From Phycisphaerae bacterium (GTDB taxonomy: Bacteria; Planctomycetota; Phycisphaerae; UBA1845), in assembly GCA_029260215.1 (NCBI GenBank), contig JAJDDQ010000014.1, forward strand, positions 62,001 through 126,000: a stretch of DNA of 64,000 bases, read 5' to 3'. Both the position numbers and the translations under genes were made by a program. The notes under the pieces are model-generated. The model saw only the letters and a list, made by a program, of their open reading frames with translations. It ran no database searches and was not told where the DNA came from. Below, in pieces: positions 27,001 to 34,920 of the stretch (position 1 is the stretch's first letter; every line of letters starts with the position of its first letter).

Positions 27001-28028
27001 GCGCAATTCGTGCCAGGCCCTTGAGGAATGCCGCCGTAGAAGTTGACGCAATCAAAGGGCGTAACGTCCACGCAAGGCGGAATAGCCCCCGGCGGGAGAC
27101 AGCAAGCCTCCGTAACGACGCCCGGGCCACCAGGACCCGGATCACGCTCAATATTGGCAGGGAAAATACCGTGAGCAGCCAGCATGGCCTGCTCAGGCGT
27201 TAGCGCCGGTTTCTCAAAGGTGCCCGGAGGGCCGCCGCAACTGCCGCAATCACCGGACCACAGGCCCGCGAAGAAATTGGGCGGCACAACCGCATTGACC
27301 GTTGGGGTAGCCAAACCGGTACACAAATCCTGAATGAAGGTACCCGGCGCAAGAAAATCAAGAATGGTCGGGAAGGGCTGATTGTGCGACCACCACCCGC
27401 TGGAATTCATGTTGACATTCTGGAAAATGGGTGGGCTGGGCGCGGGAATGCCCACAGCCGGATCAACGAAAGTAAGCTGAACATTGACCGGAAGCGAGGA
27501 GTTGTAGCTGCCGCCGTTTTGACACTCATGATTGATGACCATGAAGCCCTGCGGCTGCGGCTGCCCGTCCAGGCAAACCTGCACATCCCATTGCTGAGAT
27601 GGGCCTCCACCATAGGTCACCGTAATCGGTGCGCAGCTCACCAAGCTCAGTGCGACGATTTCGATCGGAACCGTCTCAGTGCTACCGCATCCAAATAAGG
27701 GATCGGTAGTGCCGCCACGGCGAACGATCGTATCGACCGCAGCGCCGTTTGGCTGAGGAGGCGGATTGATGAAAATCTGGTTCGGGTCACCGCCCACCTG
27801 AATCTGCCCGCTGAACGCATCGGACCCAGGCCCGAAATAACCGGGTGGTATCGGGTTGGCCGAAAAATCAACGTAGGCGCCGCCTCCGCACGGCGTCCCC
27901 CAAATGTCGTCGCCGGCCGGAACCGGTCCCGACGCTTGCGCCCTTGGGACGCTTACGAGGCACAATACCATAGCAACACTGACGCAGCCCCAGCGACAGC
28001 GCGCATTTGCAGCGCGTACCCTCATCAT
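21066..28028 (-). CDS. Giant secreted Cys-rich repeat protein with dockerin-like and cohesin-like end
   Basis: 2320 residues. The ATG pair at 28028/28025 follows AAGGAG and leads into a signal peptide (CVSVAMVLCLVSVPRAQASG). The N-terminal ~700 residues contain two related beta-rich domains (both with GTVPIEI- or TETVPIEI-type strands). Four Cys modules of the form ACCLPGGAC...C...GGTYLGDG...C alternate with three copies of a ~250-residue domain (CDYLSPDEVHMLIEGLPAGT ... DAVQDFDTDMFRVEGDLFGD ... PQCVGGCPAG). Near residues 2080-2155 are two EF-hand-like segments (NCEPDGFCNNSDINHALL and ACEPDGFGNLFDANHAKA) that resemble dockerin. The last ~150 residues resemble a cohesin-type beta sandwich. No catalytic motif is recognised. 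An extracellular structural or adhesive role is inferred. Its gene is divergent from the MMPL transporter. Confidence 0.85.
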   Translation of the reverse strand: MMRVRAANARCRWGCVSVAMVLCLVSVPRAQASGPVPAGDDIWGTPCGGGAYVDFSANPIPPGYFGPGSDAFSGQIQVGGDPNQIFINPPPQPNGAAVDTIVRRGGTTDPLFGCGSTETVPIEIVALSLVSCAPITVTYGGGPSQQWDVQVCLDGQPQPQGFMVINHECQNGGSYNSSLPVNVQLTFVDPAVGIPAPSPPIFQNVNMNSSGWWSHNQPFPTILDFLAPGTFIQDLCTGLATPTVNAVVPPNFFAGLWSGDCGSCGGPPGTFEKPALTPEQAMLAAHGIFPANIERDPGPGGPGVVTEACCLPPGAIPPCVDVTPFDCVNFYGGIPQGPGTNCANTPCPLPPPPDGHATLPGTTVEFGNGNAIPAIPAGFFDDPAVPTGPSSNPFAGLVELEGNPLVGPSVVLQRLGDPVLPNDPIGQSGTVPIEIVQLNLVSADPITVDFDDGSQQNWRLRVSNLGSSGKDGVSFGQFDAIKTHPNGGNFTAGFFVCPLLTFVRESDGLTATLDLCPDPLVVTPLDFNIAGPFVHNVDPALGVAVPPGATMTTGIEHEDIGIVQQIVPLNASTKDIPPSVIHVVRPPLDRCPPIDVANDPCAGLITGCTTPNTAADVCLPNAIVVQPVPPGGAAALTCDCFTPTGNCGPIDLDPSGQFASCPGVCPAATPGNCVVFADVNDGLGPQSTGQQGMVSVSSFPVDTILTCDCEPVVVPTGACCLTFGPPFCTQTTANGCSGLGTYLGDGTVCSGIDAACCLPDGGCIDADTECCVTLHGGTPGVAGSTCTPNTCPQPACDVNATGTDCVNTVCPDANDTCEATCVTYDPLTGTIVDLCDCIGPDACRVGLTPGLGGPQPVGPGNPCTEIPDNGGTVDLPPAGCDYLSPDEVHMIIEGLPAGTEIILAPIHKDFICNKQPGGPNMCSDPALVNCEGAGGNLGGNLDCFNSSLEFQMQGTGLLAGLNKTVVLSNSFVEVHTGPRTPGDAVQDFDTDMFRVEGDLFGDPDFCTFRVRGGSANGLPSPGHTTLTRLPSGNWQVDSFFDITYQIEFQGCPGSAFPVLQGASGTTTGTVRMATGKAPQCVGGCPAGMVCEEMRTIDAAGIQTLCCNCVPEILGACCLPGGACIQTTQVNCESAVIGGTYLGDGTPCGGFAACCMPDGTCDNMDRACCLLQGGTPQASGSDCNDGTVTCPQPSCAPNNTNTGCIPTVCPVAGEDCRPSCVTYDPLTGAVIVDACDCVGPDDCRVGPAGGVGPVPEGPGNPCTEILDNGGTVELPPPGCDYLSADEVHMLIEGLPAGTEIILAPIHKDFICNKQPTGPNACSDPALALSADCEATGGNLGGNLDCFNSSLEFQMQGTGLLAGLNKTVVLSNSFVEVHTGPRTPGDAVQDFDTDMFRVEGDLFGDPDFCTFRVRGGSANGLPSPGHTTLTRLPSGNWQVDSFFDITYQIEFQGCPGSAFPVLQGASGTTTGTVRMATGKAPQCVGGCPAGMACVEDRVIDPVTGQHSLCCDCVPEVEGACCLPAGACIQTTQINCESAVVGGTYLGDGSACGGFAACCLPDGTCQNMDRECCLLGGGTPQPAPSDCNDGTITCPQPACEPNAAMTGCVDTVCPDSAEVCQPRCVRYVPQFGIIVTDCECLGADECRVGIPGVGGPAPEGPGNPCTVVDNGTGTVTLPPAGCDYLSPDEVHLILDGLPANTTIEFAPIHTDFICAKGMQGGCSQPIPPGDCERGGGDLGGSLDCFNSNLQAQVQGTGALAGFSRMLSIPVFTEVHTAPRNSGDAVQDFDTDMFRLQGNLFGDPDFCELRIRGGSDFGLPSPGHTTLTRLGPPGSGFSVDSFFDITYQIEFVGCPGSALEGMSGTTTATIRMATGDAPQCVGGCPPGQTCVETRTIDPLTGAHDLCCDCVPEVRGACCLPGGACVQITQVACESATNGGVYQGDGVPCGPFAACCLPDGTCQNMARACCDAAGGTPQAVGSDCNDGTVDCGPGITTCPNGTTDECADVVDNDDVCAGGPPCPADGITDDVCVWWRCAGGSCSNDPTKPCDSNSDCGAGTCVPGTPFECQSVALVEPSDMGGAFGNCEPDGFCNNSDINHALLAFATQSPCDLINIDAGGPFGACEPDGFGNLFDANHAKACFATVNPCGCLSGPAPKIGPIVVGGTGLTLESSTRTVRRGATFEVHAFVNDPLKALSGYQLHTGVSGGRGGSLELVDVSIADRDDHVFATASGVFDAFNVNSSQMLSGLHGNGGVPTAGKGYLATFTYRVSSDAVGAFVIDVLHNEADGDQTFMVGAGDRDKIEIGYVTPAVIVVKAPTSIGLR
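22060..25890 (-). repeat. Three ~1.2-kb tandem coding repeats plus a fourth partial Cys module
   Basis: The same coding block recurs with anchor points at 24904, 23701 and 22507, i.e. offsets of 1203 and 1194 bases (401 and 398 codons). The first two copies (counting from the N-terminus) are nearly identical over long stretches at DNA level, while the third is clearly diverged. The Cys module occurs four times (about 25.87, 24.68, 23.48 and 22.29 kb), so the array starts and ends with it. The pattern points to recent unequal duplication of units 1 and 2. Confidence 0.9.
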
Positions 28029-28392
28029 TTCGCTCCTTGATAAACTACACCGAAACTTGCACAGCCTTGACACGACAAACCGTGTCAATCGAGCCGACGT
28101 GGGTTACAGGCTGCCTCGTGAAATGAAATCCCGACCCCACTCGGTCACCGCCCAGTCTTCACACTGCCCGGCGGATAGGCAAACAACCAACATCGCTTCC
28201 GTGCGTGGGAGACACACCAGCCAAGCGCCTTCCGACGAGCGCCCGGTCGTTGTGACTGGGCGCAACAGAAAGCAGCCGGCCCGATGCCAAACAGCAGTAT
28301 ACACCGTTTACACACCCGCACACAATCTGAAATACGACCTTCCCCCAACTTTCTGTCGCGCGTTCTTGCCACTTTCCGACGAAACGCCATGA
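28029..28392. promoter_or_regulatory. Divergent intergenic region between giant secreted protein and MMPL transporter
   Basis: This 364-bp gap separates two genes that are transcribed outward, so it must carry both promoters. The only clear signal is the AAGGAG ribosome binding site at 28033-28038 for the minus-strand gene. I see no tRNA, repeat or convincing ORF, and cannot name the -35/-10 boxes. Confidence 0.5.
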
Positions 28393-31218
28393 TTGGCTTC
28401 GGAGTTAGGTCCGAATATATTGAAAATTCGGGTTTTGTTTGGTTTTTCCCGGAGCGATACCACGCTTTCCGACTTCGCAATACGACATCCCCGTAAAACG
28501 CTGGCTATCGCATTCGCCATCGTCGCCCTCGCCGCACCCGGCGGTCTCCTTCTCCATTTGCGAACCGATGGCCACGCGCTCGTGCCCAGGGAGCATCCCG
28601 AAGCCCGGATCGATGCCCAAATCCGCGAGCAATTCGACGTTCACGATCTCATCGTCGTCCTGATTCGCAACGAAACGCACGAGGGCATCTTCAACGCCGA
28701 CACCCTGTGCCTGATAGACGACCTGACCAACCGGCTGATCGACGCGTTTCCAGAGTTGCCAGAACATCTCATTTCCAGCATCGCGACCGAGCAAAGCCAT
28801 CGCGTTCGCCAGGGCACGCTCAATTTTCGGCGATTCCTCGAACCGCCACCGACCACCACCGAGGAAATAGAGAGGCTGCGAGACGATCTCAGGCGAATCG
28901 AGGTCCACGACGGGTCATTCATTTCCTTCGACGGGTCGGCTGCGTCGATCTTCGTCGGTATCCCCGACGATTTGGATCGCATGGACGCTTACCGGCGCGT
29001 CTGCAAAGTCGTCTCGCAGCAGGGGCAGACGCTCGAGCGCATCGATGTCATCGGCGCTGTTGTGGCGGAAGCGTTGCTCGGGACGCACATTCTGGAAGAC
29101 CTCGGCATCCCCCGCCCGTTGTTGGGCCTGCCGGAACGCACCGCCTCCACCCTCGAAACGCCGCAGGGAAGCACGCTCTACAACCTACGAATCTGGATCG
29201 CGCAACACGTAGGCCTGCTGCCCATCGCACTCTTGACCATGACGGCTGTCTTCGCAATCGGATTTCGAAACCTCCCAGGCGCGCTCATACCGCTGATGGA
29301 GGTCGGAGCTTGTCTCGCTTTCGTCTTCGGTCTGATGGGTTGGCTGGGCGTACCGATCTACCTGACCATCGCCGTCATGCCCATCATTCTCACCGCCGTC
29401 GGAGTAGCCGACGAAATCCACATCTTCTCAGCGTTCCTGCAGGAATTGCGCTCCGCCGACGCGAATTCGGAACTGTCAGCCCCAGGCGCATACAGAAACG
29501 CCGTCCGCCGGGCGATGGCGGAAATCGGCAGGCCGGTGGTCAAAACCTCCGTCACGACCGCGATCGCGTTTCTTTCGTTCGCCCTTTCCTCGCTTGAACC
29601 GGTGGCTGCCTTCGGCGTCTTTACAGCCGTCGGCGTAATCTTCTGCATGCTCTGGTCCCTGACCGTCGTGCCAGCCATGCTTGTGCTGCTCAACGAAAAC
29701 TGGTTTCGAAGCGCGATCAAACGTTCAAGGCACACGATCAGCAAACCATTGTGCGTTTGGCTGGCCCGCATAACACGCAAAGGTCGCTGGCCCATCGTCG
29801 TGTGCGCCGCAGCCATCGCAGCCGTCGCGCCCCAGGGCATCGCCAGGGTCGTCGTGCAGGACAGTTGGATCGACGGGTTCGCGCCCGAGAGCGATTTCGC
29901 CCAAGCCACCAACGCATTCAACAAACGGTTCCTCGGCATGCACATGCTGCTCGTTCGCGTGGAGGAGGACCGCCGCGTCTATTCCGGTGAAATCGGTACC
30001 GAGCATCTCGACCACCACATCATCTCCGTCCGTGCGGAGGACGTTGACAAACCCGAAGCCTGGCTGGGATACATGCTTCGCGTCACCCGCCCCGACGCCC
30101 CACCCGTGGTCGGCCCACCGCAGCGGGGCGCTTTCAGACAGGCTTCCAATGAGTGGCAGGCGCGTATCGAGCGTGTTTGGCCTGTGGACGACCGCTTCAA
30201 AATCCGCACCGAGCGAAAACGAGGCTCGCCGATACTCTCGCTGCAATCCATGGACGGCGAAACGTTTCACTGGGAAGTCGCCATCGAACCGTTCAGAATG
30301 CCCCAGCCGATCCATCGGTTGCAAACCCTTGAGCAATACCTGAAGAGCCTGTCGCAATACACGGTCGGAGGCGTCATCGGGCCTGCACGTCTGTTGGCCA
30401 CCACAAACTTCATGGCCAAAGCGCTCCAGGAAGGCACGCGCGTCATTCCGGAAGACCCCGACCGCATCGACTGGCTTTGGCGACAATACAAACGCATTCG
30501 CGGCGAGGATCGCCTGCATCAGATCGTCGACGCTCAATTCTCGTCGGCTTTAGTCTCCGTCTTCCTCAAGAACGCAAACTTCGTCGACGTGGGCAATCTG
30601 CTGGCTGAAATCCGAAACCACGAAAAAGAACACTTGGGCCCGCACGGCATTCGACTGAGCTTTGCGGGCGACGTGGCTGTCAGCCAGACCATGATCGAAG
30701 CCATCGTCAACACGCAGGTTCAATCCCTGCTGATATCGCTCGCGGGCATTCTGATCGTCACGTCGATTCTCGGACGGTCCGTTCGCTGGGGTTTGCTGTG
30801 CGTGCTGCCCTGTGCGTCAGCCGTCGCGTTCAATTTCGCGTTCATGGGTGCCAGCGGCATGCCCTTGGGTATTGCGACGTCGATGTTCGCGGGCATGACA
30901 CTCGGCATCGGCGTGGATTACGCGATTCACTTCATCGAACGCTTCCGCAAAGCCCGCGACACGGGCGCCGATACGGAATCCGCCGCTGCGGAGGCTCTGC
31001 AGCGCACAGGCCCAGCCATTATGATCGACGCACTGGCTGTCGGTTTGGGTTTCGGCGTTCTAACGCTCTCACAAGTCCCCGCCAACGCCCGGCTGGGCGC
31101 ACTGCTCGCATTGAGCGTCGTCGTGTGCCTCGTGATGACACTCATCGTGCTACCAGCGATACTGCAAATCGTCTCGCACGATCCAATTGACGCCCGTGAC
31201 GACGGCGGGCAAACGTAG
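28393..31218 (+). CDS. MMPL/RND-superfamily transporter (HpnN-like)
   Basis: Up to 941 residues. The start is uncertain: TTG at 28393 is the longest, and TTG at 28420 has AGG eight bases upstream and fits better. A membrane helix near residues 32-50 is followed by a large periplasmic loop, then a block of five helices (~270-430) with DEIHIFSAFLQEL. A second helix (~470), a second periplasmic loop and a final block (~780-930) carry the family motif GIGVDYAIHFIERFRKA. This twofold 1+5 arrangement defines RND exporters, and the sterol-sensing/MMPL subgroup exports hydrophobic lipids such as hopanoids. The substrate here is unknown; no hopanoid or lipid synthesis genes are nearby. Confidence 0.88.
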   Translation: MASELGPNILKIRVLFGFSRSDTTLSDFAIRHPRKTLAIAFAIVALAAPGGLLLHLRTDGHALVPREHPEARIDAQIREQFDVHDLIVVLIRNETHEGIFNADTLCLIDDLTNRLIDAFPELPEHLISSIATEQSHRVRQGTLNFRRFLEPPPTTTEEIERLRDDLRRIEVHDGSFISFDGSAASIFVGIPDDLDRMDAYRRVCKVVSQQGQTLERIDVIGAVVAEALLGTHILEDLGIPRPLLGLPERTASTLETPQGSTLYNLRIWIAQHVGLLPIALLTMTAVFAIGFRNLPGALIPLMEVGACLAFVFGLMGWLGVPIYLTIAVMPIILTAVGVADEIHIFSAFLQELRSADANSELSAPGAYRNAVRRAMAEIGRPVVKTSVTTAIAFLSFALSSLEPVAAFGVFTAVGVIFCMLWSLTVVPAMLVLLNENWFRSAIKRSRHTISKPLCVWLARITRKGRWPIVVCAAAIAAVAPQGIARVVVQDSWIDGFAPESDFAQATNAFNKRFLGMHMLLVRVEEDRRVYSGEIGTEHLDHHIISVRAEDVDKPEAWLGYMLRVTRPDAPPVVGPPQRGAFRQASNEWQARIERVWPVDDRFKIRTERKRGSPILSLQSMDGETFHWEVAIEPFRMPQPIHRLQTLEQYLKSLSQYTVGGVIGPARLLATTNFMAKALQEGTRVIPEDPDRIDWLWRQYKRIRGEDRLHQIVDAQFSSALVSVFLKNANFVDVGNLLAEIRNHEKEHLGPHGIRLSFAGDVAVSQTMIEAIVNTQVQSLLISLAGILIVTSILGRSVRWGLLCVLPCASAVAFNFAFMGASGMPLGIATSMFAGMTLGIGVDYAIHFIERFRKARDTGADTESAAAEALQRTGPAIMIDALAVGLGFGVLTLSQVPANARLGALLALSVVVCLVMTLIVLPAILQIVSHDPIDARDDGGQT

Positions 31219-31269
31219 AGTCGTTTCGATCCAAACCCAGCGAGCCACCAGTAGTGCGACGCCTCCGGG

Positions 31270-33519
31270 CTATTTGTGATCATGACTGATATCGGATTTG
31301 ATTCCGCTGGATTCATCAAGTGAGACCACGCGGGATGGTCGTTTCGCGTTGCGATTCGGGAAGGTTCTAATAGCGCGCAACCGGCCAGTCTCGTCGTATT
31401 CGTAAACATCGATTTCGCCGCTAGCCTCGATAGTAACTTCTACCTTGCCATCATCGTTGTAGAAATAGGTCGTCACCGCCAATTCCCGATCACCGATGTA
31501 ACGCGATCGCTCTGCGACCATCCCGCGCCCGTCAAAGTCGGTATATTGCGATGTACCATCGCTTCGTGCGGTCAAAACGACGCGCCCTTGGTCATCATAT
31601 TTGTACAAAGTCGACGAGGCCGTCGTGTCGCGGCTATGACGTGATTCCAATATCCACGTTCCCGTCTCGTCGTAAGTTTCTTCGCTTGTTTCCTTCGGAG
31701 CGAGCTCATTCGAATTGCCAGCACCTACAACCGACTCTGTCTTGGTGACTCGTCCCGACACCGGGTGGTGTTCGTATCGCGTACGTTGCAGGAAATCACC
31801 CGCCTTTGATAATTCGAACCGCGACAAATCGCCTTTGTGCTCGAATACAAGCTCTTCCTTGAGCCGGCCTCGTTTGTCGTGAATGAGCGCACGCACGAAC
31901 GATGACTCCTTCGAAAGAACAAGTTCGTCAAATGCGTTGTACGCGTATTCGGTTTCTCGGAGGCCATTCCGGTCACGAACGCGAACACGTGTAGCGCGGC
32001 CTCGAAAATCGTACGCCGTCTCGCGAACATGAGCCCATTCTCCCCCTGAATGTTCTTCCTTCGTGATACGCCCATTTGCATCATACTCGTATCGCACTCG
32101 GGTCACGTCAGAACCGTCAGTCTTGCTTATGCGCGTCTCAGAAATCAGAAAATCGGGGTTCGCGGGATCAAAATCGTATTCAACCGCAGATCCGTCCGGC
32201 TCGATTACGCGCGTCACGTTCGAGTAGCCTGTCAAGGTGTTGTATCGTGAAAACTTAGCGTGCCATTCCTGTTTGTCTTCGTCCGCCGGGTCTTCTTTAT
32301 GGGTGACATATGTTTCAAAAACATACGTTGATCCCTCCGTGTTACGTTCCCCGATGTAATACCCACGGCGCACGTCACGCTTCCCCGAAGGATGTATCGT
32401 GATACGCCAATGTTTCGATATGTATCCTTTGTCGTCGTCTTCTTGCCCTGTCTCGATTCGCGTCAACAGGTGTTCTTTGGGAAGCGCGGCACCGTGTGGC
32501 GAAATCAACTCGGGATATTCCTTGATCCACATGCGCCCACCGCGTTGATCATAGCCTTCTACCACTACCTGCTCATGTTCGTCGTCCACACGACTCCGCG
32601 TCTCCTGTTCCCGTTTTCCGTCCGCGCTGTATCGGTATAGGAAATACTCTACAAGAACCAGCGTTTCCTTGTCCGGGATTCTCTCATATCGCTCAAGGAC
32701 ATGACCTTTTTCGTTGTACGTAACATATTGAAGTATCGTCGCCTGATGAGGAGGATCTGTGGCTGTGGTCTGCATGTAGGGGCGATCGTTACGGTCATTA
32801 TAGGAAAAAATATTACTCTCCCCAACTTCGCCGCTGAGTAACGCCCCGATTACGTCGCCAAACCGGTCATAAAAGTACGTTGTCTCACGCGGTTCGGCCG
32901 AACCGTCCACAGCGGTCTCCACCTTGCCGATGATACGTTCGTACTTGTCGTAAACATAACGTGTCTCAGTCTGGACAGTGTGCGCACTGTCCCAACCAAC
33001 ATGGCGAATGAGTCGATTCCCGTCGTACTCAAAGGACTCCAGCTCATCGCCGGATCGATTGTTGACCGATTGAAGCTGCATACGGTCCCAATCCTCGCAA
33101 CGATCACCCACTCCATCACCGTCCTCATCCGACTGCCAGCAACAATCTCGCCACGGTCGAGAACCACATTCACAATCCTTCTTGAATAGCGGATCGCCGC
33201 GCCTGCGTGGCTCAAAAGGATTATAAGTATCGGGACAGTTGTCACAGCCATCTGGGATGGAGTCGCCGTCTTTGTCTGTGTCCAAGCCACCCGGACATTC
33301 ATCGCACGCATCCGGCATTCCGTCCTCATCTTTGTCCATGCGGTCGTCGTTCCCTGGGCACCGGTCGAACGCATTCCGAACCCCGTCGCCGTCAGAGTCG
33401 CCCTCCAAGTCTAAGGCGGACACCATTGCGTTTTCCTGAGCAAATGCCGTGCCTGAGTCAAAGTAGCACGCGACCATCACTACGATTACAACGCTCATTC
33501 CAAAAATATTCGGATTCAA
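31270..33519 (-). CDS. Secreted TSP3-repeat and RHS/YD-repeat protein
   Basis: 749 residues from a TTG at 33519 with GAGGG seven bases upstream (an ATG at 33498 is the alternative). The N-terminus is a signal peptide (VVIVVMVACYFDSGTAFAQ). Residues ~38-135 contain thrombospondin type 3-like calcium-binding repeats (DSDGDGVRNAFDRCPG, DKDGDSIPDGCDNCP) with paired cysteines. Residues ~150-735 hold many RHS/YD repeats (FEYDGNRLIRHVG, YEYDANGRITKEEHSG, YDDQGRVVLTARSDG). Polymorphic RHS toxins end in a conserved core and a variable toxin domain, but here the protein stops after the repeats with no recognisable core motif, so a surface-shell or adhesive role is more likely than a toxin. It appears more AT-rich than its neighbours by eye, which could mean separate ancestry. 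Confidence 0.85.
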   Translation of the reverse strand: MNPNIFGMSVVIVVMVACYFDSGTAFAQENAMVSALDLEGDSDGDGVRNAFDRCPGNDDRMDKDEDGMPDACDECPGGLDTDKDGDSIPDGCDNCPDTYNPFEPRRRGDPLFKKDCECGSRPWRDCCWQSDEDGDGVGDRCEDWDRMQLQSVNNRSGDELESFEYDGNRLIRHVGWDSAHTVQTETRYVYDKYERIIGKVETAVDGSAEPRETTYFYDRFGDVIGALLSGEVGESNIFSYNDRNDRPYMQTTATDPPHQATILQYVTYNEKGHVLERYERIPDKETLVLVEYFLYRYSADGKREQETRSRVDDEHEQVVVEGYDQRGGRMWIKEYPELISPHGAALPKEHLLTRIETGQEDDDKGYISKHWRITIHPSGKRDVRRGYYIGERNTEGSTYVFETYVTHKEDPADEDKQEWHAKFSRYNTLTGYSNVTRVIEPDGSAVEYDFDPANPDFLISETRISKTDGSDVTRVRYEYDANGRITKEEHSGGEWAHVRETAYDFRGRATRVRVRDRNGLRETEYAYNAFDELVLSKESSFVRALIHDKRGRLKEELVFEHKGDLSRFELSKAGDFLQRTRYEHHPVSGRVTKTESVVGAGNSNELAPKETSEETYDETGTWILESRHSRDTTASSTLYKYDDQGRVVLTARSDGTSQYTDFDGRGMVAERSRYIGDRELAVTTYFYNDDGKVEVTIEASGEIDVYEYDETGRLRAIRTFPNRNAKRPSRVVSLDESSGIKSDISHDHK

Positions 33520-33686
33520 TTAATAACCCTCACTTCCAAATAATTGGTGTCTTGTGCCCTGCCGTTAATGACAACGCGAAGCAACGCCATAATATCAAAC
33601 GGAGGTTACAAGTCAAAAACACGCTCCAAGAACGTCTTTTCTTGTTCGATATGAAAAGCGCGGCTTGAAACTGGGTTCATGGTCTT

Positions 33687-33890
33687 TCAAGGTCGCGGCT
33701 CTGACAAGACTCGATCGAGCGCATTCTTTGGCGATCGCGCATCCTGCCGTGCGATGGGGTAAACATCCTTCCACACATCCCAGTATTTCGATCGTTCGTA
33801 CAGAAAATTGATCCGGCTGCGGAGGCTGTCTCTGAACGACTCGTCAGACTCCAGCCGCTTGTCGTACCCCGCCTTGAACTTCTCATCGCC
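33687..33890 (-). pseudogene. Truncated copy of the 3' end of the M14 carboxypeptidase gene
   Basis: The reverse frame here encodes ~42 residues (from DEKFKAGYDKRL through RINFLYERSKYWD to KDVYPIAR) that match the C-terminus of the M14 protein encoded at 34921-36765 with about seven differences. Its own C-terminal ~20 residues and anything upstream of the match are unrelated to M14. There is no catalytic domain, so this is a gene remnant, not a functional gene. Confidence 0.85.
33756..33890. repeat. Direct repeat, left copy
   Basis: 135 bases that match 34981-35115 in the same orientation, with 9 differences by my count (about 93%). It is the DNA counterpart of the M14 3'-end duplication and lies on the left side of the metallopeptidase-like gene. 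Confidence 0.9.
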
Positions 33891-34022
33891 GGCGGCGATA
33901 CTGCAAATCGTTACGCGCGATCCGGTTGATACCCACGACAATCAAGTACTCGCGCACTCACACGGAACTTGAAACGGCGTGCGTTCGATTCGTTCATGAC
34001 GACGAAGAAAGGCTTGCGAATC

Positions 34023-34850
34023 ATGCGCGGCAATCGCTCAAAAAACGGCTCTCGATTCGTTCAAAGAAAAACCACGCCAAGAGTCCGTGATGGCCAAGTC
34101 CAACGGAAGAACCCGAGAGATATCGAAACGGCAAGCTACTCCCAACCATTGAGGATAATGACAGAGGTTCCTCGGTGGCCGAATCGACACGTGTTGCGTG
34201 AGGACGACGTACACAAGTTCATCAGCATCCTGCCCGATTGGGAAAAACTCTCAAGAGGGCTTGAAGAAGTCATTCTTGCGAACAGGGATGATGAAGATGT
34301 GGACGGGTGGTATGCGCTCGGTACGGTGGCTGTCTGTGCATGGCCTGACGGACTGACCGACACGTGGCCGGCAGCGCATTACGAGGAGCATCGAAAACTC
34401 CTCGAACGACTCGGCGTCCCCTGCGAGCCAGAGTACCTTCACGTATGCCACTTGAGCAACGCCCACGTGCCGGAGCTTGATGCGCGACAGCCGAAAAATC
34501 TGTTGCGACACTTCCCGGTTGATTATGGCGAAGACCTGACCGTCGAAATTCTCAAACCGTCAAGCGAATGGGCACTCAAGGACGAAGACGACGTCACAGT
34601 GTATTCCATCGTGTCCGCCCCGAAGGGCGTCGATGTCTACGACGTTTACTACAAGTGTCGCTTCCAGGAAGGCACCGTAAGAGCATACCAGCTTCTGCAC
34701 ATATTCCTGCACGAGCTGGGTCACCACCACGATAACATGACGATACCCTTCAAGGGGTGGGTCGTGCGTGGAGAGTCGTTCGCCGAAGATTACGCGTGCA
34801 AATATGAACGGCAGATATGGGATAAGTATTTCGAAATCTTCAAACCATAA
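34023..34850 (+). CDS. Putative HExxH metallopeptidase of unknown family
   Basis: 275 residues with the ATG at 34023 (AAAGG ten bases upstream); a TTG at 33969 and ATGs at 33996 and 34158 are also possible, and the N-terminal ~45 residues are basic and may be non-coding. The C-terminal part has LLHIFLHELGHHHDNM, a zincin HExxH motif. About 23 residues later comes RGESFAEDYACKYE, whose Glu could be the third zinc ligand as in gluzincins. Residues ~140-150 and the Trp-rich centre (VCAWPDGLTDTWPA) are not recognised. There is no signal peptide, so it may act in the cytoplasm. It lies between the M14 gene and that gene's fragment and is convergent with the M14 gene. Confidence 0.65.
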   Translation: MRGNRSKNGSRFVQRKTTPRVRDGQVQRKNPRDIETASYSQPLRIMTEVPRWPNRHVLREDDVHKFISILPDWEKLSRGLEEVILANRDDEDVDGWYALGTVAVCAWPDGLTDTWPAAHYEEHRKLLERLGVPCEPEYLHVCHLSNAHVPELDARQPKNLLRHFPVDYGEDLTVEILKPSSEWALKDEDDVTVYSIVSAPKGVDVYDVYYKCRFQEGTVRAYQLLHIFLHELGHHHDNMTIPFKGWVVRGESFAEDYACKYERQIWDKYFEIFKP

Positions 34851-34920
34851 CACGCAGCGCACCGTTCGATCGTGACCGCCGCTTTGCAACGCGAGAGAGG
34901 TACGATGCCGTGAGAAACCA

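Noticed and set aside
31270-33519. RHS toxin with adjacent immunity gene
   Set aside because: No RHS core or toxin tip is seen and no small immunity-like gene follows; the frame ends within repeat-like sequence.
33687-33941. 84-codon frame as an independent small gene
   Set aside because: Half of it is a copy of the M14 protein's C-terminus and the rest is unrelated, so it is a remnant, not a gene.
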